From: Thermococcus thioreducens
Lineage (GTDB): Archaea; Methanobacteriota_B; Thermococci; Thermococcales; Thermococcaceae
DNA: 64,000 nucleotides
Reading direction: 5' to 3'
NCBI RefSeq assembly: GCF_002214545.1
Contig: NZ_CP015105.1
Span: 744,001 to 808,000, forward strand
Made by a program: the position numbers and the translations under genes. The notes under the pieces are model-generated. The model made no database searches, was not told the origin of the DNA, and saw nothing but the letters and a program-made list of their open reading frames with translations. Shown piece by piece: positions 9,088 to 15,393 of this stretch. Positions within the stretch are counted from its first letter, which is position 1. Every line of letters begins with the position of its first letter.

Positions 9088-9097
9088 ACTCTCTATA

Positions 9098-9604
9098 CTA
9101 ATGTTGATAGTGTGCAATATATAACAGAGTGGTTATCACCCCTAAAATCAATGCTCCGTGGTCCCTGATAGTTACTATTAAGATCCAGAGTCCTAATAGC
9201 GTAAGTGTCACAGATATTCTTTTGGCCCCTTGGTGCAGGGAAATTATTCCAATTCCATCTAGCAGGGCTATAGATGCTACCTTGAGAACAGTGGTGGAGT
9301 CTTTGGCATCCCCTCTGATTACCATGTAGCTTACTCCAATAAACCAGACGAGAAGTACAATAATGTGATCACTTGGAGATCTTTTGCTTTTCTTGTTTTG
9401 GGTTCTAATCAGAGAATAGGGTATCCCAAATGAGAGAATTCCAAATCCCAGTCCTATAAGAGGAACCTCAAAGGACTTGCTAAGTGTTAGTACTTCTAGA
9501 GATAGCAGTGAAAAAGCAAAAGAAAGCTGAAGTACCCTCTTCCAGTCAGGATATGCCATGAGTCCTAAAATCGGAATGAGAAAGATAAGGTGAATGACGT
9601 CCAT
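9098..9604 (-). CDS. multi-pass membrane protein, candidate immunity protein of module 4
   Basis: About 168 residues with five or six hydrophobic segments (VIHLIFLIPILGLMAY; FGFSIPYSL-like; IIVLLVWFIGVSYMVI; the last near the C-terminus). No family recognised. The start is ATG 9604 with GGGGTGATTGCG upstream, where TGA is the stop of the module 4 frame; TTG 9610 is an alternative. The next downstream sequence is the R3 remnant of module 5. Confidence 0.65.
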   Translation of the reverse strand: MDVIHLIFLIPILGLMAYPDWKRVLQLSFAFSLLSLEVLTLSKSFEVPLIGLGFGILSFGIPYSLIRTQNKKSKRSPSDHIIVLLVWFIGVSYMVIRGDAKDSTTVLKVASIALLDGIGIISLHQGAKRISVTLTLLGLWILIVTIRDHGALILGVITTLLYIAHYQH

Positions 9605-9610
9605 TCGCAA

Positions 9611-10204
9611 TCACCCCGTAATGTAGTCAAGATAACCAAATACTCTCCGTGAATACTCGACTGCGTTCCTTGTCCACACTATTACCTTGTTTGATCCCTT
9701 TAAGAACACCAGTGTAATAGTGATATCTGCAGTGACTACTTTGTTGCTTTGAGTTATCCTGCCACTACCATAGCCCCTGAATTCAAACGTACCCTGGGAC
9801 GTCTTTAAGGTGTAGGGCAACTGTAAAGAATATACACTTCCCCAGAGTCCGAGTTCCAGTACTGTAAGGGGAACCTCTGCACTCGAAGTGAATTTGATGA
9901 TAACATAATTATGGGGGGTCACTACGTTGGAAGAGATTTCGCCATTGAACTCTTTCAGTCCAACATCTAATGCAGTTGGGGTAGCTATGGGTTGCCCGAT
10001 GATTAACTCTTCGATAGTTATCTTTTTGTCAGTTGGGTTGTATATTGTCGCGATACATTTAACTTCGGCCTGGTAGTTCAGGAGAATATTCTTTGCAGAC
10101 TCTAGGTTTACTCCCGTGACTATTTTAGTGAAATACAAATCACTACACTCAAATGCCACTTGCTTTAACTCCTTCCCGTTCATTGGTTTCACTTCCACTT
10201 TCAC
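9611..10204 (-). CDS. module 4: orphan C-terminal cassette
   Basis: A 197-codon frame starting at a GTG inside the R3 repeat (KVEVKPMNGKELKQ). The body is beta-rich with a Cys pair (FECSDLYF; EVKCIATIYNP) and resembles the module 3 frame (VTSECDPIHF; LTCRLTIYNG), so the two share a domain. The tail VFGYLDYITG ends Gly-TGA. Upstream, the frame that should lead in is displaced by a one-base deletion (see 10201-10371). Toxin role inferred only from its position before a membrane-protein gene. Confidence 0.55.
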   Translation of the reverse strand: MKVEVKPMNGKELKQVAFECSDLYFTKIVTGVNLESAKNILLNYQAEVKCIATIYNPTDKKITIEELIIGQPIATPTALDVGLKEFNGEISSNVVTPHNYVIIKFTSSAEVPLTVLELGLWGSVYSLQLPYTLKTSQGTFEFRGYGSGRITQSNKVVTADITITLVFLKGSNKVIVWTRNAVEYSRRVFGYLDYITG

Positions 10205-10266
10205 TTCGCTCGGTGTTCTTCTCCTTTTCCGTTGGGTTTTCCATTAGTGTTGTCGAGGAAGAGTTT
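10190..10266 (-). repeat. repeat R3, copy with a one-base deletion (module 4)
   Basis: 77 bases matching the 78-base R3 copies at 12305-12382 and 13483-13560; the missing base lies where GAACAC-TGG-AGC of the others reads GAACAC-CG-AGC. Weaker homology to the module 2 gene continues to about 10358 (the KIPANANGDSIL segment). Confidence 0.8.
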
Positions 10267-10371
10267 AAACGCATGATTACTAACTCCAGGAAGATTATAC
10301 GCGAGCGTTAGTATTGAGTCACCATTAGCATTTGCTGGAATTTTGGCTTCAATTATCCTTATCATCGTCAT
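10201..10371 (-). pseudogene. 5' remnant of module 4, frameshifted within R3
   Basis: From ATG 10371 the frame reads MTMIRII then KIPANANGDSIL and KLFLDNTNGKPNGKGEEH, nearly identical to part of the 12856-14205 protein. It stops early because of the one-base deletion in R3. Restoring that base would fuse it in frame to the module 4 body at 9611-10204. This is what a donor cassette needs: long enough homology to recombine, with no pressure to keep its own frame. Confidence 0.7.
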
Positions 10372-10381
10372 CACTTTTTGC

Positions 10382-10798
10382 TTACTTTTTCTTTCTCCAT
10401 ATTTTTGAACCTCCTGAGTTCTGTTGGGAGGAGATAAATAATATAATGGCAATTAAGATAACCACATGTATCCCGAAAATTACATGGTACCACATTACAA
10501 TGGATAGCGGTGGGATTAACACCATTGATAATGCTTTTATCGGACTCTCCTTTAGCTTTAAGTCCTCCGTTAATTCCTTTAGGAAGATAAGCACACTATC
10601 AATCTTGAAGAGTGGCAGGAATAGCCATGCCAACCACAGAATTGCTGCAAGGCCTCCCAAGAACTCCATTCCCGCCATCACTGCCGCCATTGACAACCAT
10701 AACGGAGCAAACACCTTTATTTCAAATCCAAAACGCTCATCCTCCCACCATGGGAGCATTATAACCAGCGCCGTTAAATACAAGTTCAGCTGGAGCAA
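10382..10798 (-). CDS. multi-pass membrane protein of the module 3 immunity group
   Basis: About 138 residues with four hydrophobic segments, including LWLSMAAVMAGMEFLGGLAAILWLAWLFLPLF and a C-terminal pair around IVMWYHVIFGIHVVILIAIILFI, ending in a basic KIWRKKK tail. The start is uncertain: TTG 10798 is the longest. No family recognised. It follows the 27-residue single-pass protein at 10812-10895. Confidence 0.6.
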   Translation of the reverse strand: MLQLNLYLTALVIMLPWWEDERFGFEIKVFAPLWLSMAAVMAGMEFLGGLAAILWLAWLFLPLFKIDSVLIFLKELTEDLKLKESPIKALSMVLIPPLSIVMWYHVIFGIHVVILIAIILFISSQQNSGGSKIWRKKK

Positions 10799-10811
10799 CG
10801 GATAAGCAGTT

Positions 10812-10895
10812 TCAGCGTAACAGTCGCCGGTGTAAAATAAATAAACCAGAGAGCAGGCCGATGGCGGTTGGAATGTATCTGGACAGTCCTTTCAT
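10812..10895 (-). CDS. 27-residue single-pass membrane peptide
   Basis: A tiny reading frame whose ATG overlaps the stop of the gene at 10892 as ATGA, with GGAGGCAGAAC as Shine-Dalgarno site. The peptide has a short hydrophobic centre (IPTAIGLLSGLFIL) and a basic end (HRRLLR). Similar tiny single-pass proteins occur at 14683, 14894 and 15276, each coupled to a larger membrane protein, which supports it being real. Confidence 0.45.
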   Translation of the reverse strand: MKGLSRYIPTAIGLLSGLFILHRRLLR

Positions 10896-11608
10896 GTTCT
10901 GCCTCCTTCGACGTCTTTTGTTCTTAGTGATGTCATCATCACAAGTGTTAAGAGAAGTGCCCATACAATGGGGCCGACAATCAGCAGTAAAAGGCCTGCC
11001 CAAAGGTCCACTGTAGTCGGAACTAATTGGATGTACAAGAATATATAAACCCACGGTGTGAGTTTGATGATTTTCTTCTTGGTGGATTCATTTTGTGAGC
11101 TAGCTAATTTGTAAAGGACTACAAATACTATCACTTCACAGATAATGAGGAAAATCCTATACACAGATGCCTCTGAGATGACGAACAGTTTGTAATTAAT
11201 CCCCACAAGGCTTACGATGGCTATTATCGCAAGAAGCAAAGGGGCAACTTTACCCATATTGAAAACCCCTTCCAAGAGCAAAGTCCAGCGTACGTTCCTT
11301 AAATCCAAATACACGAAAAACCAGAATGCTGGCAAACCAATAAAAATAAGTATCCTAACAGGAAGCGATGCTTTTATGCTTGCGGCCATCAAAAAACCTA
11401 ACCAATAAAAGAAGAACCCTGCGAACTTGGGATCATCTCCAACGTATACTAAGAAAAACAGGATTAGAATTACAGGCATTGTCAGCAATCCTAGAACTTT
11501 GGTTGGATGAGCACCTTCATGATGCAAGAGAATTGCAATTCCTAACTGTGAAAGAATAAATAAAAAGAGGGACTTCCATATCCCCCTGGATGATACCCTT
11601 TCTGACAT
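10892..11608 (-). CDS. multi-pass membrane protein, candidate immunity protein of module 3
   Basis: 238 residues with about seven hydrophobic segments (for example LFLFILSQLGIAILLHH, VILILFFLVYV, LLLAIIAIVSLVGI, LLLIVGPIVWALLLTLVMM). No family recognised. ATG 11608 follows the module 3 stop by 3 bases, and GGGGATGATGA, which includes the stop, is the Shine-Dalgarno site. The C-terminal tail is charged and would be cytoplasmic. Confidence 0.65.
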   Translation of the reverse strand: MSERVSSRGIWKSLFLFILSQLGIAILLHHEGAHPTKVLGLLTMPVILILFFLVYVGDDPKFAGFFFYWLGFLMAASIKASLPVRILIFIGLPAFWFFVYLDLRNVRWTLLLEGVFNMGKVAPLLLAIIAIVSLVGINYKLFVISEASVYRIFLIICEVIVFVVLYKLASSQNESTKKKIIKLTPWVYIFLYIQLVPTTVDLWAGLLLLIVGPIVWALLLTLVMMTSLRTKDVEGGRT

Positions 11609-11611
11609 TCA

Positions 11612-12319
11612 TCATCCCCTCCACCATGTTATAGCATACTCTTTCATCCAATTGGCAAGCCAATTGACACTTATCTGTCCGATTATTGGTTTTACCTTCT
11701 CCTTGACTCCTGGTGGAAGCTTATTGAGGGCATCTTCGATAAACTTGATATTAGCAATAGGCTGAACTTTTGATCCAAGTTTGTACGTTAAGTATGTATC
11801 GGCAGCAATGTCTGCAGCTACTGCTATGTGGTCTACTTCCACGTAGGCACTGCTTTGAAGAGTGAAGCGCCGAATCCCAAGTTTATCAAAAGGTACGTCG
11901 TGAATTATTTTTACTGGAACCCTTGCTCCATAAATCCCCTCCACCTGAATATCATTCCGCGCATCTTCCCAATAGGGGAATATGTCCCCAATGAGAAAGA
12001 TATCGGGTTTTGATATTTTGAAGTGTGCGGTGGAAGTTATGGTGGCGTAACCTCCGGCGGGTATTGTTTTGGGATCAATGTAACTGACCACTGGTGAAGA
12101 GCTTCCTGATGGCAATTGCAGATACTTGTTTAATATTGAAACATTAATATCCGAAACGATGTTTCCTGTCACTTTTAAGTCGTAACTGTATCCGTTGTAA
12201 ATCGTTAATCGACAAGTGAGGGTTGCCTCATAGTTTCCCATATTGTACTTGAAGTGTATTGGATCACATTCTGATGTTACATGTTTAAGTTGATCGCCAG
12301 TTTTCACTTCCACCCCCAC
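11612..12319 (-). CDS. module 3: orphan C-terminal cassette
   Basis: A 235-codon frame starting at a GTG inside repeat R3. The frame is open further upstream and encodes KLFLNNTNGK and GEEHWSEVGVEVK in line with the module 2 protein, but it has no start codon there, so it looks like a cassette without its own start. The body is beta-rich with a Cys pair (SECDPIHF; LTCRLTIYNG) shared with module 4, then a unique helical tail (IKFIEDALNKLPPGVKEKVK; WLANWMKEYAITWWRG). It ends Gly-TGA. No known toxin domain recognised. Confidence 0.6.
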   Translation of the reverse strand: MGVEVKTGDQLKHVTSECDPIHFKYNMGNYEATLTCRLTIYNGYSYDLKVTGNIVSDINVSILNKYLQLPSGSSSPVVSYIDPKTIPAGGYATITSTAHFKISKPDIFLIGDIFPYWEDARNDIQVEGIYGARVPVKIIHDVPFDKLGIRRFTLQSSAYVEVDHIAVAADIAADTYLTYKLGSKVQPIANIKFIEDALNKLPPGVKEKVKPIIGQISVNWLANWMKEYAITWWRG

Positions 12320-12852
12320 CTCGCTCCAGTGTTCTTCTCCTGCTCCGTTGAGTTTTCCATTAGTGTTGTTGAGGAAGAGTTTAGGACAAGCATTCCAGAG
12401 TACATCGTAGCAAGGACTTGCAGATACAAACTACCAAGATTAACTCCATCAATTACAAGTGCTAGCAAAGAGGGTAAAAATGTAAACATAAAGACACGTG
12501 CCCTTCTAGTTGAGGAAATCCCGAGCCCATGTAACACAATCTCCCATTCTGTGAAGGTCTTATCTATTAAAAGCCATGGGGTAAACAGAATAAGAAGCCA
12601 CAAGATGGGATTTTCAAGATACGCTGCTGCTAAGTTTGCAATGGTGATCCAGTAGGGAATGAAGGTCGTCATTTCAAAGAATTTCTCCCAATTGGTAGAC
12701 CAAAATAATACCCCAAAAGCTATGCTCCAGAATATAAGAGAGAGCAGGGTGTAATAATATTGGCTATTCGTAATTTCCCCCCACCAAAAAGTAAAGATAA
12801 TCGAAAAAACAGATATAGTGATCACGACACCTTTTGTGATTGAGCCTTTCAC
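12304..12852 (-). CDS. multi-pass membrane protein, candidate immunity protein of module 2
   Basis: 182 codons from GTG 12852, which has GGGGGATGATCT, including the module 2 stop, as Shine-Dalgarno site. About six hydrophobic segments in the first 150 residues. The last 25 residues are translated from repeat R3 in a non-native frame (ending NTGARWGWK), so the natural C-terminus was probably replaced when the module 3 cassette was inserted next to it. No family recognised. Confidence 0.6.
   Translation of the reverse strand: MKGSITKGVVITISVFSIIFTFWWGEITNSQYYYTLLSLIFWSIAFGVLFWSTNWEKFFEMTTFIPYWITIANLAAAYLENPILWLLILFTPWLLIDKTFTEWEIVLHGLGISSTRRARVFMFTFLPSLLALVIDGVNLGSLYLQVLATMYSGMLVLNSSSTTLMENSTEQEKNTGARWGWK
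12305..12382 (-). repeat. repeat R3, copy in module 3
   Basis: 78 bases, same length as and very similar to 13483-13560. In the cassette frame it encodes KLFLNNTNGKLNGAGEEHW then SEVGVEVK. It also forms the 3' end of the overlapping membrane-protein gene at 12304-12852 in another frame. Confidence 0.85.
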
Positions 12853-12855
12853 AGA

Positions 12856-14205
12856 TCATCCCCCCACAACATCGTTATTGTCTGTGCCGGTATTTGGTTT
12901 TGGCCCAAAGAGCCAATCATGAATATCCAGAACTAACAAAGCTGCAGTTAGTAGTCCTCCGGCCCTTTTGGCACCCTGTTTTCCGAGCTTTTCTCCCCCT
13001 TTTAAAAAGATATACATCGCTGCGGCATAGTTTCCAGCGTCAATGTTATCTTTGAAGTCATTGTAAAAGTTTTTGACTTCATCCATGATTCCTCTATCTT
13101 TGACCATTATTAAGTCTTCTGCAGTCACATTGTCATCAAAGATAAACTTAACTTTGTATGTGTATCCTGCAAGCCGATCCTTGTATGAGCTGAATACCCT
13201 ATCAATGGGATCCCAAGGCCTTTCTCCAAAGTAGTAGTTGGCAAAGTTGTCATCAAGTTTTATTTCCAATTGAATAGTACCGGAAGGAGTTAATGTTGGT
13301 CCTTTGACGAGTTCCACGCTTGATAACCCGATATCCCATACCTTCTTTGTTCCAAACCAGACCTCCTCCAGAGTGAGTGAACTAAGAGTCGTTTTTGGAT
13401 TCCATGAGACTATGCAAGTAACTTTCTCCCCTGGAAATACTTCACGAGTACAGTCCAAATTAGGGGACACTACAGAACCCTTCACTTCCACCCCCACCTC
13501 GCTCCAGTGTTCTTCTCCTTTTCCGTTGGGTTTACCATCGTAATTGTCGAGGAAGAGTTTGATTGAGTGAGTGCCGACTCCAACGAGGTTATACGAGAGT
13601 GCCAGTATTGAGTCACCGTTAGCATTCGCTGGAATCTTGGTTTCAATGTTTTTAATCCTGTCCCCATCAACTTCAATGAATCCTTTAACTGGGATTAACG
13701 ATCCATCGTAATTCCACGCCTTCACTTGGAGATACACTTCACCACCACCCTCAAGCTCCCTCGGGAAAGCAGTTAAAACAACATTAAAGGAACTACCGGG
13801 GGCCCCAGAGACGCTCAACCTTCCGCTCCTCGATGCCTCCAGCTTACCACTTTCCCAGACTTCTATTCTATACTCGTGCTCTCCAGCCTGGGCAGTCCAC
13901 GTTAAAGCAACGCTCCCCGTGCTCCCACCACCGATTGTGAGGCTCCTGCTTGACTTTTCAACGCCATCAATGAAAAGCTTTACCGTCACACTCCTCGACC
14001 TGGAAACGGGGTTCTTAATGCTCACGTCAAAACTCACGCTGTCCCCGTGAGTTGGATTCACCGGTGAAACGTCAACGCCGGTTATGCTTAAAGTCCCCAA
14101 AGTCACTGTAACAGCTATGGTCAGCAGTGCTGTTGCCCCAATAGCAATTCCTGTGTTAGCGTCATAGTTCCAGTATTTGCTTCCTGTGTATCTTGCCGTG
14201 ATCAT
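12856..14205 (-). CDS. module 2: long alternative C-terminal cassette with CARDB-like domain
   Basis: About 449 residues from ATG 14205. It starts at the point where homology to the main protein begins: MITARYTGSKYWNYDAN here against ITARYTGSKYWNEDAN there. Then come a hydrophobic segment, a CARDB/Ig-like domain (about 40-135), a second beta domain ending in the R3 region (about 140-245), a Cys-paired beta domain with LEEVWFGTKKVW, and a glycine-rich helical tail (FLKGGEKLGKQGAKRAGG; LLTAALLVLDIHDWLF) ending DVVGG. No convincing Shine-Dalgarno site precedes it. It is the hub of the array, sharing R1 with the main gene, R2 with module 6, and R3 with modules 3-5. Confidence 0.65.
   Translation of the reverse strand: MITARYTGSKYWNYDANTGIAIGATALLTIAVTVTLGTLSITGVDVSPVNPTHGDSVSFDVSIKNPVSRSRSVTVKLFIDGVEKSSRSLTIGGGSTGSVALTWTAQAGEHEYRIEVWESGKLEASRSGRLSVSGAPGSSFNVVLTAFPRELEGGGEVYLQVKAWNYDGSLIPVKGFIEVDGDRIKNIETKIPANANGDSILALSYNLVGVGTHSIKLFLDNYDGKPNGKGEEHWSEVGVEVKGSVVSPNLDCTREVFPGEKVTCIVSWNPKTTLSSLTLEEVWFGTKKVWDIGLSSVELVKGPTLTPSGTIQLEIKLDDNFANYYFGERPWDPIDRVFSSYKDRLAGYTYKVKFIFDDNVTAEDLIMVKDRGIMDEVKNFYNDFKDNIDAGNYAAAMYIFLKGGEKLGKQGAKRAGGLLTAALLVLDIHDWLFGPKPNTGTDNNDVVGG
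13483..13560 (-). repeat. repeat R3, reference copy (module 2)
   Basis: 78 bases encoding KLFLDNYDGKPNGKGEEHW and SEVGVEVK in the module 2 protein. Related copies at 12305-12382, 10190-10266 and 9054-9087 mark the start of modules 3, 4 and 5. All are in the same orientation. Confidence 0.85.
13823..13884 (-). repeat. repeat R2, copy 2 (module 2)
   Basis: 62 bases encoding EYRIEVWESGKLEASRSG in the module 2 protein; 60 of 62 bases match 8264-8325 in module 6 by eye. Confidence 0.85.
14167..14202 (-). repeat. repeat R1, copy in module 2
   Basis: A 36-base perfect direct repeat of 15589-15624, encoding ITARYTGSKYWN at the very start of the module 2 frame. It is the only stretch that links module 2 to the main protein gene. 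Confidence 0.9.
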
Positions 14206-14231
14206 GGCTCTGATCTGTTTTTGATTTTGTC

Positions 14232-14681
14232 TTATATTTCCGACGCAAGTTCGTCGATCTTTGATAGCATGCTCCAGATCAGTCCGATAGGGGCCAGTAA
14301 TATTATGAACCACAATAGGACACCTCCAAAAGGGGAAGTTTCTAGTATCATCGGAATGCTTACTATACCCAGGGAACTTGGGATAAACACGAGTATTCTG
14401 TAGCCTTTCATATTTTTATACCTCTTCCCTCCTTTTTTTGGTTTGTTTTCAAGATACTTGATGATATTTTGGGTTATCTGGAGGAATATCCCATAATACA
14501 ACAATGGTATGAGTAAAGAAAACGAGTACCACTCTGAAATCTTTGATGTAATTATTGCCGAGACTATGTAGGCAATCAACAGGAGAGACAGAGCCTTATG
14601 TGGGTTCTTTTTTATCAATACTACCCCTACCAAAGTATAGAGAGCCACGATTACAGCTGTTGAGATGTCTATCGTAATCAT
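14232..14681 (-). CDS. multi-pass membrane protein of the module 1 immunity group
   Basis: 149 residues with four hydrophobic segments and a short acidic C-terminus (SMLSKIDELASEI). ATG 14681 lies one base after the stop of the 49-residue peptide gene and is preceded by GGAGGGATCATAAG. Not a recognised family. It is the last gene before module 2; the cassette start at 14205 is 26 bases further on. Confidence 0.65.
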   Translation of the reverse strand: MITIDISTAVIVALYTLVGVVLIKKNPHKALSLLLIAYIVSAIITSKISEWYSFSLLIPLLYYGIFLQITQNIIKYLENKPKKGGKRYKNMKGYRILVFIPSSLGIVSIPMILETSPFGGVLLWFIILLAPIGLIWSMLSKIDELASEI

Positions 14682-14682
14682 C

Positions 14683-14832
14683 TTATGATCCCTCCTTTGG
14701 AGTGCTTCTAAGTTCTGACAGGGTCTTGTCTATCTCTTTCAACTTTTTATATACGGTTGTGCGTAAATAGAATATCATTAAAAAATAGAAAAACCAAGGG
14801 GTGAGTAGGATAACATAGTCGCCACCCTTCAT
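14683..14832 (-). CDS. 49-residue single-pass membrane peptide
   Basis: Short frame from ATG 14832 with GGGGGAAATTATA upstream. One hydrophobic helix (VILLTPWFFYFLMIFYL) is followed by a charged, probably coiled tail (YKKLKEIDKTLSELRS). It runs into the next gene with a one-base gap. The layout matches the peptides at 15276, 14894 and 10812. Confidence 0.5.
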   Translation of the reverse strand: MKGGDYVILLTPWFFYFLMIFYLRTTVYKKLKEIDKTLSELRSTPKEGS

Positions 14833-14893
14833 TATAATTTCCCCCTAGAAGATATCTTCAGGTTTTGCGGGGGTCTCAGTGTCATTTAATTTT
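14833..14893 (-). other. gap between two small peptide genes, possible frameshifted tail
   Basis: In one minus-strand frame this stretch continues as NRKLNDTETPAKPEDIF before a TAG, a hydrophilic tail that would make sense as the original C-terminus of the 40-residue peptide upstream if one base had been lost or gained near 14910. The GGGGG after that stop is the ribosome site of the 49-residue peptide. Speculative. Confidence 0.25.
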
Positions 14894-15016
14894 CTATTGC
14901 CAATTTTGGCTACGTGCTAGACATCTAGACCTTAGATGCGAAATTTTTTGATTTAAATGGTATCTGACTAGGAAAGTTAACAATAATACTCCAGCCATTG
15001 CATAAAAGACATTCAT
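14894..15016 (-). CDS. 40-residue single-pass membrane peptide
   Basis: ATG 15016 overlaps the stop of the gene at 15013 as ATGA. One hydrophobic helix (VFYAMAGVLLLTFLV) is followed by a basic tail (HLNQKISHLRSRCLARS). The end may be altered by a frameshift, as noted for 14833-14893. Confidence 0.45.
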   Translation of the reverse strand: MNVFYAMAGVLLLTFLVRYHLNQKISHLRSRCLARSQNWQ

Positions 15017-15285
15017 TTCGTATCCCACCTCCCAATTGTTTCCCCAAGCTCCTCCAGTTTGATATTGATTTCTTCAATAGTTCCAAGAACGACGGATAGA
15101 ACTCCCAAACTTACCAATGGAGTGATAAAAGGATCATAATATGAGATGTAACAAACATTAAGCAGATACCAAAGAAGCATAAGCCCCTCAAATTTATTTA
15201 ATTTTAGGTGTTCCATTCTCTGGTAGAGGTATCCTACCAAAACTAGTCCCCAAAATATTGGAGCCAAAATCTGGATCAAGTACAC
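15013..15285 (-). CDS. small membrane protein of the module 1 immunity group
   Basis: About 90 residues with three hydrophobic segments (LIQILAPIFWGLVLVGYLY; GLMLLWYLLNVCYISYY; ITPLVSLGVLSVVLG) and an acidic amphipathic end (IEEINIKLEELGETIGRWDTK). Two consecutive GTG codons (15288, 15285) can start it, both within the 3' end of the preceding 37-codon frame. Not a recognised family. Confidence 0.6.
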   Translation of the reverse strand: MYLIQILAPIFWGLVLVGYLYQRMEHLKLNKFEGLMLLWYLLNVCYISYYDPFITPLVSLGVLSVVLGTIEEINIKLEELGETIGRWDTK

Positions 15286-15389
15286 CACCTCTCTTCAAGG
15301 TTTTTCAGCTTTTTAAGTGTTCTCCAGTAAAAACTAATTATCAAAGCAACCAGTGGAAAAACGAAAAAAATTGAATCAACTATCCCCAT
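15276..15389 (-). CDS. 37-residue single-pass membrane peptide directly after the main gene
   Basis: ATG 15389 lies 4 bases after the stop of the 772-codon gene, and GGGGGTGA, which includes that stop, is an excellent Shine-Dalgarno site. One hydrophobic helix (VDSIFFVFPLVALIISFYW) is followed by a basic tail (RTLKKLKNLEER). It occupies the position where a first immunity gene would be expected. Too short for most gene finders. Confidence 0.55.
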   Translation of the reverse strand: MGIVDSIFFVFPLVALIISFYWRTLKKLKNLEERWCT

Positions 15390-15393
15390 CTAC

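Noticed and set aside
10355-10374. 20 bases identical between the module 4 arm and the start of the ABC ATPase gene at 25457
   Set aside because: Both are a common start region (GTGATGACGATGATAAGGAT) rich in ATGA repeats; similarity does not extend, so chance is more likely than a repeat family.
9054-13560. CRISPR array from the R3 repeats
   Set aside because: Copies are 34-78 bases, 1-2 kb apart and part of coding sequence; no regular spacers and no cas genes.
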